Source: Amphibalanus amphitrite (taxonomy: Eukaryota > Arthropoda > Thecostraca > Balanomorpha > Balanidae). From it: 64,000 nucleotides of DNA. The stretch is taken from contig NW_024881595.1 in assembly GCF_019059575.1 (NCBI RefSeq), positions 992,001-1,056,000 of the forward strand, given 5' to 3'. Positions 1-9,515 of this stretch are shown here, piece after piece. Both the position numbers and the translations under genes were made by a program. The first letter of the stretch is position 1, and every line of letters begins with the position of its first letter. Under the pieces are notes generated by a model that saw nothing but the letters and a program-made list of their open reading frames with translations, did not search any database and was not told the DNA's origin.

Positions 1-757
1 GCTGTGCCGCATCACATGGGCTGAGTTCACAAATTATAGCTTTTTCCCAATGCTCACAGTCGACACCCTTAATTGCCATTGCATGATAAACCGCACATGT
101 TAGCGCTCCGGTCAACTGATAGCTTCTGAGGAGTGGAACATCATTCTGTAGTCGACTATACAATAGGACCTTCCCATGCTCTTATCTCACTGCACTTGAC
201 TTGAAGAAAGAGAGCACGTGTGAGAGCCAGATGAAGCTATTGTCCTAAGAACAAGCATTCAATAAATAGCCCTGATCACTTCAATATTCAGAGCTTTGCG
301 TAGTAAAATCAAAATCAAAATATTCAATGTTTAGAGGTTGCACTAGATTTGATAACTGATGACACCTAATTTTATTTGTTAAGTCCTTGAAATAACCTCA
401 CCTTGCTTACTAAGGCCAGAAGACCAAGGAAGAAGCAAAGACCAGCACAAACAGCAGTTCAAATTGCTAACCTAACCAAAAATTAAAATATCAATTGGTG
501 GAACCTGTAGCTTGATTGCACTGAAATTGAAATCTAAGGATGAAGCGGGGGAGACAGGATCCAGCTCTCTGCACGGGTATTTATTAGGGGTATATTACAA
601 GAAATAACAGCAATGACTGTTTCAGACATTCATTCCAATAATGTGCAGAATTTCTAATAAGTAGCTGTAAACCGTCTCACCAAATCCGGACACGCCTAGC
701 TGGACTTTTTGATGACGTCTTCGGGTGACGTCATGTCGTGTGTGACGTTTCGTGAGC
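1..757. other. AT-rich non-coding flank
   Basis: No exon, RNA gene or clear repeat is recognised here. The stretch is AT-rich with stops in all frames. It ends at the 4-bp flank (AGGT, 758-761) of the inverted-repeat element that begins at 762. Confidence 0.5.
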
Positions 758-2470
758 AGGTCAGTCCCACGCACAAGGGGGAAAAGCTCAAATTATTGAG
801 TGCTCAAAATATTGAGCGTGTGACGTCAGAGGCTCCCATAGGCGTAATGCTGAGGGCTCAAAAAATTGAGCCGTTTCAGGAACACGTTTTGCAAAAGCAA
901 CTCGCAACACCTAGGGAGAAATGGCAACACCCTAGGAGAATCACTAATGATGCAAAACAGATTAGGCTTTCATATTTTTCACTGCTCAAGCTTCAATGAT
1001 TGGGGGAACACCAATTTATAGGTCGAAATCTTACGGCATACCAGGATGACCTAAAAACAGGCCAATATTTATGTCGAAATAAAAGTTATTTTTTGTCCAT
1101 TCACGTTTTTTACTAGGGTTCTGTTGGAAAGAGCATTTTTCATACTACCCAAAATGATTGCGACTCAATTTCACATTACCCATATCGGAGAATATTTTTC
1201 ATTTGGCGGCGCCGTTTGTTTATTTCGTCGCGACGTCTCCGGCCGTGTGGTCGTCGTCGTCCTTGTGTTGAAGGTAAGTTTTTATCGTTTTAGTTATACT
1301 TTTATGTTAAAAGGTACACTGAAAAGTTTGAATATGCTGTGATTTTAAATTTGGAAACACGTAAACGTCAATCAATTCACGTTTTCCTCGATTTGCGTGC
1401 AGATAAGTAACTGTCGACGAAAGTGGCGCCATCCGATATGATGTTTTGAAGGAAGGAGACACAACATATTTACGTGAAAATTTTTGTTTTTTAGTGGTCT
1501 AAGTGCTTCAAAGAGGCTGTGAATGTTTTCTTCACACAATTTTTCATTAGGTAGGATGAGGTAAAAGGTAGTTTCAGTCTTAACTTTCATATAATTGACA
1601 TGAAAACATATGGTAGTCCACTGCTATCAGTGATTGAGTACCTTGATATTTGGCATTTCTTATTAATTTGAGCGTATTCTCTATCCATATGTCCTGATAG
1701 TAAGTGACAATACTCTGCCAATATGTTTCCATAGTTTTCACATTCATTTTCCAGTCCTTTACATAACATCACAATTTATAATCAACAAAACTCAACTCCT
1801 TCGTTACTTCACAACACTGACAGCATGACAGACTGACAGTCAACTATTGTGTGTGTGAATGCTGAAACAGGATAGCCACTTTGCTGACTGGCTCATATGA
1901 AATAAGATAAAAATGATCCTTTATATCATTTCCATCTGGAGGATCGAAGTCAACGGAAAAGGAAGGCCACTTTTAAGCCTGAAGGTCTAGGCCGCCAGAT
2001 GCCAGTCGGCAGTCACCACCAAATTTATAATAGATTTATTCATTATTATACTTTGAGACCCAAAGGTCACTGGATCGGCATCACATTTTCAGTTTCAATA
2101 TAGTAAAGGCTTTTTATTTGTATGATGTGAAATATTTTCATGAATCAGAATTTAATTATCCCTAGGTACCTGGTAGAGGTTTCGGATTTAATGCTCATTG
2201 TTGGTGTGCAGTCAGGATTTTTTGACAGGTCCAGATAGGGAATCCTGAGCAATTTTATAGTAAAGTGGTCTCCTTATAATCACCACACATTTTATCAAAA
2301 GTATTTGCAGAACTCATTCAATGAAGAATTTTATCAATGTTGCACTCATTTCTTAGACGACCTAGGCTGCATCTTTTTTTAGTTCCTGTTGTATGACATA
2401 TTTTCCATTTTCCACTGCATAAAGAAAAAAATCGTTTGAGATCACCAAACAGCTTTTCTTTTTCTGGCAG

Positions 2471-2998
2471 GTCTGCACAACCAAGCGGTCGCTGGCGAGG
2501 ACGTCGGCCGTCCTTGTGGGTAAGGTCATCTGCTCAGCCTTTGTGGAGATCAGCAAGACGTCACCAAGATGAAGACTTCGCTGGAGCAGAAGCCGCTGAC
2601 CCGTGTCCGATCGGGCAGGTCATGCTCGACGGCACGAGCCACAACTTGAACGACTTGGTGACATCAACAACATGGTGGAGCAGGTGAATGAGTTTGGCGA
2701 CGTGTTGTGCGACTGCAAGAAGGGTTGTCTGCGTGTTCTGGCCGGCGGAGCGGCGACGCTGCGCAGTCTGTGCTGGCGGTGAGCAGCTGGCCGTGCTGAC
2801 CGCGCGCGCCCACATGCGCCGACAACCTGTGCGGCTTCGACGGCCCCGGGACAGCCCGATGCCGCCCACTATGCGACGCCGACCGCGCACTGTCCGCACG
2901 GCCACATGGAGGTGTGCCCGCGCCTTTTGCCCGCACGCCGCTACCTCGCAGCTGGTCTGCAACCACGCCGTCGCCGCCTGTAGCCCGATAACAAAACG
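2471..2998 (+). pseudogene. GC-rich coding-like block, unidentified, broken frames
   Basis: A strong pyrimidine tract and AG (ending at 2470) precede a block whose base composition is exon-like, unlike the AT-rich DNA around it. Plausible peptide runs occur but in different frames: VCTTKRSLARTSAVLVG from 2471, a run ending in SHNLNDL near 2655, then NNMVEQVNEFGDVLCDCKKG from about 2667. Each frame closes quickly. No family is recognised. It may be a captured and frameshifted gene fragment inside the 762-4101 element, or several short exons of an unknown gene. Minus-strand open frames over the same block look like composition shadows. Confidence 0.3.
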
Positions 2999-3731
2999 GC
3001 TGTCTGAAAATGCCGCGTGTTCTTTGTGATGTTGCTACTGTGATGGTTGCTACTGCTGGTCTGAGACTCGATGTTTCCATTCGTCCTTTACATGTTAAGG
3101 ATTTGATAATGATTAGCTTAGTCCGAGCTTAGGTCGTTTATATCATTTGTTATATGGCATATTTTGGATCAAAGCAGTACGACACTGCCTCCTGCTTTTG
3201 TGATGTATGCTGGCAAGACGCAGGTTCCGGTCGCAGGTCACCCGGTTCCAATGTGGTCGGGCTGGCATGCGATAATGTGATGTTGTTTTGCTCGTCTCTG
3301 TGTTCCACACTTGATGATGTTTGTGAATCTAACCCACATTGTATAGTATTTTTGTTTGTTTGCGGCCGATAGCCTTGTAAGTTGTAACCGTGGCAATACA
3401 GTTTTTCCTGCTATAATTCTCCAATATTCAAGCGTGGGTGGATATCTTTCTGTATTCACGTATTCCCTTCTTCCAGTACAGTCAGAGAATATCAATACAG
3501 TATTCATACGGATTATTCAAGCCCTGTATAATTATTTGAGGTGTGCCGAATCCGAAACGCGACCGATAAAACTACTAGCGGAAAATGTGACATGATGCCA
3601 TGGGTTTGTGAAAAGTTTAGGTACCACGTAGCATTCAACTTACTGCATTTCTGTTTCAACTCAGTTTAACGTATTTCAACGAACATAACATCAGAAATGG
3701 CAGCCAGTACCTGCTTCACCTGTCACGGAGA

Positions 3732-4076
3732 ACGCTCAAAAAATTGAGTGTAGATGCTGGCCGGCACTCAATTTTTTGAGCGCCAGCTGACTGTCGTCTG
3801 TCGTGGCGCTCAATTTATTGAGTATCGCGGTCCCGAGCGACAAGTGGCGCTCAAAAAGTTGAGCGTCTTTAGGGCATTTTCTTTCCAAAAACACCGATAT
3901 GAATTATCACGGCAAGTGTTCGAGAAGAAACCTTGTTGCTCTCTCTTGCCATTGATACCTTATTTGGATACGATATTTGCCGTAGTGTGACGCTAACGGC
4001 ATTGTAAAATACCATCGTTTCGCCTATTCCTTCATAATGGGGCCCGCTCAATTTTTTGAGCGCTCAATTTTTTGAG
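3732..4076. repeat. cluster of short GCTCAA-N-TTGAGC palindromes
   Basis: At least six copies of a palindrome of the form GCTCAAAAAATTGAGC, with small variations in the A/T core, occur near 3734, 3768, 3808, 3848, 4047 and 4060. Related copies lie at the other end of the element, near 786, 802 and 857. They are subterminal repeats of the 762-4101 element and may be transposase-binding or hairpin sites. Confidence 0.6.
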
Positions 4077-4105
4077 CTTTTCCCCCTTGTGCGTGGGACT
4101 GAGGT

Positions 4106-4727
4106 AAGGAAAAGTCACCACCGCTGGCGAACATTGGTGCGGTAAATGGCAAACACAAATGCTGCGCAGAAAAGACAAATGTGTACAGACAACATTCGTT
4201 CGGACGACAATGTCAAGGCGAATCAAGAAGTTCTTCATGCGATTGTTAGTTATCTGTCGTGCTATTTTAGTATGATTGTTATTAGCAGTTGATTTGTGAA
4301 ATGTATTATCAAAATCAATGTTTATTGAACGCAGATTCAGTTTATTTTCAGATGTACCTAGGTACCCTTGCACTTCACTCATCTCAAGCTGTTCAAACAC
4401 CCTTGACAAAGTCGATTAAGATGAAACGTTGGGTATAATTTATACTGTGTTTTTTCTGCATTATTAACATATTCATCATATATACAATATAAGGGCCACA
4501 TGCTTTTTACAGGGAGACATGTCAGACAGCCCAGTAGGATGAGGCTTCGTCAAGCGTCATTTTTAGCAAAGCTTTTCTTGCTTAAAATCCATTCTGCAAA
4601 ACATGGCAGGGCTTACACTTTGGCTTACACTTGACTCCCAGCTGTTGTGTCTTTGCTATGCGATGTTAAACATATAAAACATCTTACTATTCATGCATGC
4701 GCCATGACTCATGTAATCTTTTCACAG
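4106..4727. other. intron or intergenic DNA before the PHD exon
   Basis: AT-rich sequence with no recognised exon. It ends in a splice acceptor (TTTTCACAG at 4719-4727) that opens the PHD-finger exon, so its 3' part is an intron of that gene. Confidence 0.5.
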
Positions 4728-4853
4728 CCAAGACGCTCCTAAGGTACTGGGAATGTGGGAAGTGCAGCAGCATCAGTGCAGCACCGATGGTCGGATGCGA
4801 CGGCTGCGATAAATGGTACCACTTCCGTTGTGCGGGACTGACTAAGGAGCCAG
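4728..4853 (+). CDS. PHD gene exon (zinc ligands 1-6)
   Basis: Acceptor CACAG at 4723-4727, donor GTAAGT at 4854. The exon is 126 nt with phase 1 on both sides. It carries C-x2-C, C-x2-C, H and C of the finger. Confidence 0.75.
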
Positions 4854-5565
4854 GTAAGTGCAAATGTTTTCTGTCTCAGTATTTTTGTTGCAGCTATAGT
4901 GATCAATGAAATATTTTCCAAACTGTTCAGCCTAACATGTATTTCAAACAATCTGCTTCCCAACCAAGGGCGTCGCCACAGGGGGGGGGACGGAGGGGAT
5001 CTCGTCCCCTCCACTTTTTAAAATTTTAACATTACGCCTATGGCGTTGCATGGAAAGAATCGACTTAAATGGTCCTCGTCCCCTCCAAAATGGTCAATGT
5101 CCCCTCCAGTCGTCGCACCGTGGCGTCGCCCCTGTTCCCAACTACACAAATTTACCCCGCGTTCGATGTCTCACGGACGACGAAGATTCTACGCCGTCCG
5201 GCCAATCCCGTTCAAGGTCAGCGGGGGCTCGGCTGCGGTTATGGAGCGTGATTGGCCGGACGGCATAGAATCTTCGTCGTCCGCGAGACATCGAACACGG
5301 GGTTAGTCCAACAATGTGCCAATATGGAATTTTCAGGTTCAGTTGAATGAAATAGGAACAATGATAATTGTAGATTACGTATACCTGCAAGAGAGGAAAA
5401 CAGAATACATTGTATTGCTTGTCCTTCACCGATACTGTTATTTTTCCATTTCTAGAAACACCGACATGGCGATGCAGGTGGTACTGCCTGGTGAGGCCGC
5501 GGTCTCCGGAATCGCCTGCAGACGAAGTCACCTGGCGTCCATCTGCACATCACTTGCAGCAGTGA
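4728..5565 (+). CDS. PHD-finger protein, last two exons (TAF3/BIP2-like)
   Basis: Two exons, 4728-4853 and 5456-5565, join in phase 1 across a GT-AG intron (donor GTAAGT at 4854). The first encodes WECGKC...MVGCDGCDKWYHFRC, the Cys4-His-Cys3 zinc-ligand pattern of a PHD finger. The second supplies the closing W-x-C...C pair (WRCRWYC) and stops at TGA 5563-5565, about 25 residues later. PHD fingers read histone H3 tails. The M-(V/I)-G-C-D-G-C-D-x-W-Y-H core and the position at the protein's end resemble the TFIID subunit TAF3 (Drosophila BIP2), which is an inference. The last two cysteines are separated by three residues instead of the usual two. Upstream exons were not found in this window, so the gene is 5'-partial here. 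It could instead be another nuclear PHD protein. Confidence 0.65.
4968..5131. repeat. 164-bp MITE-like repeat with GGGCG(T/A)CGCCAC ends
   Basis: It lies in the PHD gene intron. The ends are imperfect inverted repeats (GGGCGTCGCCACAGG against ACCGTGGCGTCGCCC). The interior has G- and C-runs and the core CCTATGGCGTTGCATGGAAA, which recurs in the elements at 43161-43309 and 52045-52194. Confidence 0.55.
5155..5302. repeat. 148-bp hairpin (foldback MITE)
   Basis: Two arms of about 53 bp, from CCCCGCGTTCGATGTC on the left to GACATCGAACACGGGG on the right, pair with about four mismatches around a 40-bp loop. It lies in the PHD gene intron and has no coding capacity. Confidence 0.65.
5456..5565 (+). 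CDS. PHD gene terminal exon
   Basis: Acceptor TTTCTAG ends at 5455. The exon completes the PHD finger with W-x-C-x3-C and stops at TGA 5563-5565. Phase 1 joins exactly to the preceding exon. Confidence 0.6.
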
Positions 5566-5730
5566 GGCCTGCTGACAGCGTCTGGCAGTGTCGGCAACGT
5601 GCCAGACAGCTATCTGGAGTCCTGCTCACCGCAGGTCGCCGACAGGAGGGGCGACGCATCGTCTCCGAGGTCGCCTCAGCAGCAGTGAGACCCCACTGGC
5701 CGTCTTCTTAGGCTTCAACTAGATTGCGAA

Positions 5731-6282
5731 CAACCTATGCTGAGACAACGCCCATGACGTGTGATCGGGTACCGCTACCGCACTGCGTGCCTGTGCCCGC
5801 CGTGAGCCGCTAGTGAATGGGTTCGACCATGAGAATATGTGTTTATGTTGCTTTTACTATTGTTTATACGTTGAAGTGACGAATTGTTTATTTTTCGCAA
5901 GCCTCCGCTGTCCGGTTGCCTGCAGCTCCATGCAACGCCAGCTGTACTGTTGTTTTAATGTTGTCTCTCCGCTCAGCTGTACTGTTGCCTCTCCGCTCCG
6001 CTCATAACAACCTATGCTGAGACAACGCCCATGACGTGTGATCCGGTACCGCTACCGCACTGCGTGCCTGTGCCCGCCGTGAGCCGCTAGTGCATGGGTT
6101 CGACCATGAGAATCTGTGTTTATGTTGTTTTTTATACTATTGTTTATACGTTCAAGTGACGAATTGTTTATTTTTCGCAAGCCTCCGCTGTCCGGTTGCC
6201 TGCAGCTCCATGCAACGCCAGCTGTACTGTTGTTTTAATGTTGTCTCTCCGCTCAGCTGTACTGTTGCCTCTCCGCTCATAT
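5731..6282 (+). repeat. 277-bp tandem duplication
   Basis: Two near-identical copies, 5731-6007 and 6008-6282, both begin CAACCTATGCTGAGACAACG. They differ by a few substitutions and a 2-3-base indel. They follow the PHD gene stop, so they may lie in its 3' untranslated region. The short open frames inside are duplicated along with the repeat and are not likely coding. Confidence 0.75.
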
Positions 6283-9200
6283 ATGACACCCTCTATATGA
6301 ATGGCACTACTGATTGTCACACCCACTGCCCGTATTGTCCGTAGTGGTGTCTACGTCCATGTTAATACAGCGTGCAGAATCCAGATTCTATTGAGGAGAG
6401 TTGAGCCAAGTCACCATAGGCTCGGGAAGAGAGCAACGTGGAGGCCCACTGCCCCTTCCCCGGCCCCCACTGGGGGCGCCAGCCACTCCAACTTTTGACT
6501 GGATGTCAAGAGCGTCGCCACGAGGGGAACGAGTCGCCGGCCAGCCAAGGTAGCCAACGGCGTGTGAAGGTTGCCTGACCTCGAGGAAACTGAGATGGTA
6601 CCAACGGAGGTTTTGTTAAGTAGGCGACCAAAATTCGAGCGGCAGCAACCTGGGCACCTTCACAGATAGCAGTGCCGCGTATCAGGGCGCCTTCGACGTT
6701 GAGCTGGGCGCCGATCATCAGGACGCCGGGGGAATATGACCCAATATCCCCCGTAAATATGTGCCTGGGAAGGGAGACCCAACCATAAAACTGAAAGCTC
6801 GCCGTATTTTATCCACTATTTTTCGGGCAGGTCCATAGATTTCCGTCCTCAAAAGTGCGGGGATATTCCCCAGTGTTTGAGTTGGATGGGACTATAGTGG
6901 CGTTTACACCGACAGGAGATTCCCATTGCCGGCTGTGGGAAACTACTGTCGGTGTAAACGCCATTCATATTTCCTGCGTCACCCCTGTGGGGACGCCCTT
7001 ACTCCATGGTGCCGAGCTTATCAATTTGGATATCAATGGAATCAAAATCTTATCGATCGATGAAGAACTAAATTACCCCGACCCGGAGAGCGTCTTTGGA
7101 ATCAAAGCAGTAACACATGACGCAAGACTTCAGGCAAATAAATCCTTCTTGTCTGAAATAAAACATTTGTGTATTGATAAGCACGTTTTATAAGCAATGG
7201 TAGCAAGATTCTCTATGTATTTGGTTAAAGTGATAATTTAGTAGCAGATACTTACCGTCGCATTTCGTTATTTTTAATTAATAATTTATATTGTCAGAAC
7301 TAGCAACATGTCTCTTCACTCAACAATAATTACAAAAGTGAAAAAGAAATGATAAATTGCTTATATTTTGGTGAAACTAAAAATTAATTCAGCACATATT
7401 TTTTTTACAGCGTTGAAGTCCAGCTCCAAAGGACAGCTGACGATCGTAGCCGAGCAGGCTGTTTGGTACTTCTTCACTACTTCTTAGAAGTACCCGTTAG
7501 TACCGATCATGTCTCACATAATAAGCTATTGGAACAAAAATATCCATGTTCTTCTAATTATTCTCCTTTCACACTTTAAATAAATACTTTTGAAATGCAT
7601 TTACTAATTAATTTCACAAAAACGGCTTGAAATTTTACAACGTAAAAATACTTGTTCCAATTTCCACCACGAAACCACCACTATATTACTTGCTTACAGA
7701 ACCGTGCGCACAGTGCGCGCAGTTTTATCGTGACGTCAGAGGGTGCTTCCTCAATGGCGCCCCCTGGCGGGGAACGCGTGCAAAAAGTCCAGCTCTTAGG
7801 CATGTCCCCCGTGCAGATAATTACGAAAAACTAACACATCCAAAAAGTTAAAACGCCTGAGTCACTTTTTTTATTCTCTGAAGAATCGTTTGGCACAGGA
7901 CAGTGCTACCAGATAAAGGAAAACCTCTGGCCCGGCTACACCCACATCACTTTTGGTCAAGCTTCAGACAAAATCTGACTATTCAAAAAATTTTAAGATT
8001 ATTGAAATGGTTGATTCAATTATCGAATTAATGATAAAAAAAATTATTCTTACATAAAAAATCCTTTTTGAAAAATAAGATATTTTTGTTTTTCGGTAAA
8101 TGCTTCCAAATGAAGGAACAAAAAATGTTCAGAACTAGCGCATTTCTTACGTTTGTGAAACATACAAAATTTGACGGGGTGTGTGTGCATTGATTTGAAA
8201 TGCTAATAGGTGGGTTAAGACCTATTTACCGTGTTTTTTTTTGTCGATCGCATGGTACCGTCGATTTCTCAGTTCTCTATGTACCGTGCTGTCGATTTTT
8301 CCTTTGTTGGAGGCATCATGTTGAGACTAATTAGATTTATATAACTACAGTTAAATGTAAAGGAGAAATTAGGTACCACACTTTTAGCATGGTGATGGTG
8401 TCAGGAGCTTTGAACTGGAATGGAATAGCGGATTTGTAGAACGAGCTGAGGCCAGCACAAATCAGGAGCTTTTACACCCCAACAATCACTCCAGGCAAAG
8501 GTATTTCATTTTTTGTTCCGAAAAGAGTGCCTCGCTGATGAATGTGGTGCCTTGTAGAAGAATGCCAAGAAAACAGCCACCTGCCAGCTGTTGCAGAGGC
8601 TAAGCTCAGCCAATCAGCATGCAGTTGCTTTTAAAATGCGCAATATGATTGGTTAATGCCCTGGGTTAATGCTAAATAACCTTCTGCACCACCACTTTTC
8701 AGCAGTGTTCCATTTTTTGGAACTTTGGGTGGAAAATCGCATGTAATGGGTAAAATGTTTTCACCTCAAAATAAGAAACAGTGGCATTATTTCATTTTTG
8801 AAAAAAAATGTGTTATTCACTTCAACAGACAGGTTTCATATGACTTAACACTCCATAGTCCATGCATCCACATCCTTTTTTTCAGATCCTGTCAAGATGC
8901 TGACATGAGATCCTGCTTTATTTATTTTTCTCATCCTTAGATTTTTCATCTTCAATCTTCATTGGCACAACCAACCAAAATCCAGTTTTAGAACACTGCT
9001 AAGTGCTATTCAGCCTCTAGATTAAGTATAGATTATATACTACGGATATATAAATATACTCATAATATAACATACTCGTATATAAAAAATCATTCTGTAA
9101 ATATGAATTATTTCTTTTCCATTCATTTTAAGCAAAAAATAATAATAATTTAACTACCTATAGCAAAAAAAAAACTACTTTAGGGAAAGTGGTATATCTC

Positions 9201-9385
9201 TTTTAACATCAGGGAACATGCGTGTCTCTAACTTGATTAGGTACAATTAATCATCTCATCTCATCACTGAAGCTCTGACCTTACATACTTAGAAGAAGGA
9301 ACCTCAAACCTGCTGACTCCAGTACTCTGACTGAGAGGTGCATTGAGCCCAGGCATTATTTGTCTTTCATCTTTCAGACTGAACG
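6283..9385. other. intergenic DNA upstream of GTPBP10
   Basis: No supported gene. It contains the hairpin at 6898-6963 and long AT-rich stretches. The open frame 6855-7193 runs straight through that hairpin and resembles nothing I know. The promoter and non-coding first exon of GTPBP10 probably lie here, because a pyrimidine-rich acceptor (TTTCATCTTTCAG) ends at 9377 just before its start codon. Confidence 0.45.
6898..6963. repeat. 66-bp hairpin with 18-bp perfect outer stem
   Basis: TGGCGTTTACACCGACAG (6898-6915) pairs perfectly with its reverse complement at 6946-6963. A second short stem (TTCCCA with TGGGAA) lies inside it. Confidence 0.7.
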
Positions 9386-9515
9386 ATGAAACCAAGAACA
9401 AAGTTCATCGACAAGCTGTTTGTTTACATGAAAGGAGGAGCAGGTGGAAATGGTCTGCCAAAGCTGAACGGAATCGGCGGGAAGGGTGGCGATGTTTGGA
9501 TCACCGCAAAAGAGA
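9386..9515 (+). CDS. GTPBP10: GTPBP10 exon 1 (first coding)
   Basis: Encodes the start of the Obg fold ([18 protein letters not shown]). The donor GTGGGT at 9516 leaves one base, which joins exon 2 to make an Asn codon. Confidence 0.88.

Larger units (their letters stand above)
762..4101. mobile_element. 3.3-kb inverted-repeat element with CAGTCCCACGC termini
   Basis: The left end begins CAGTCCCACGCACAAGGG and the right end is its reverse complement. About 31 bp match exactly, and a weaker match continues into runs of the motif GCTCAAA..TTGAGC. Both ends are flanked by AGGT (758-761 and 4102-4105), which would be a 4-bp target-site duplication. The interior is mostly AT-rich and holds one GC-rich block (about 2470-3000) with broken reading frames. 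No transposase is recognisable, so the element is non-autonomous or decayed. The CAG...CTG ends resemble hAT or CACTA-type termini, but neither family's usual duplication length (8 or 3 bp) fits, so the superfamily is left open. Confidence 0.7.

Noticed and set aside
2561-3080. Minus-strand open frames over the GC-rich block (133 and 138 codons)
   Set aside because: Arg/Ser/Ala/Pro-rich composition shadows in two overlapping frames, with no domain.
6855-7193. 112-codon open frame
   Set aside because: It reads through a perfect hairpin, has no recognisable domain and lies in otherwise non-coding DNA.
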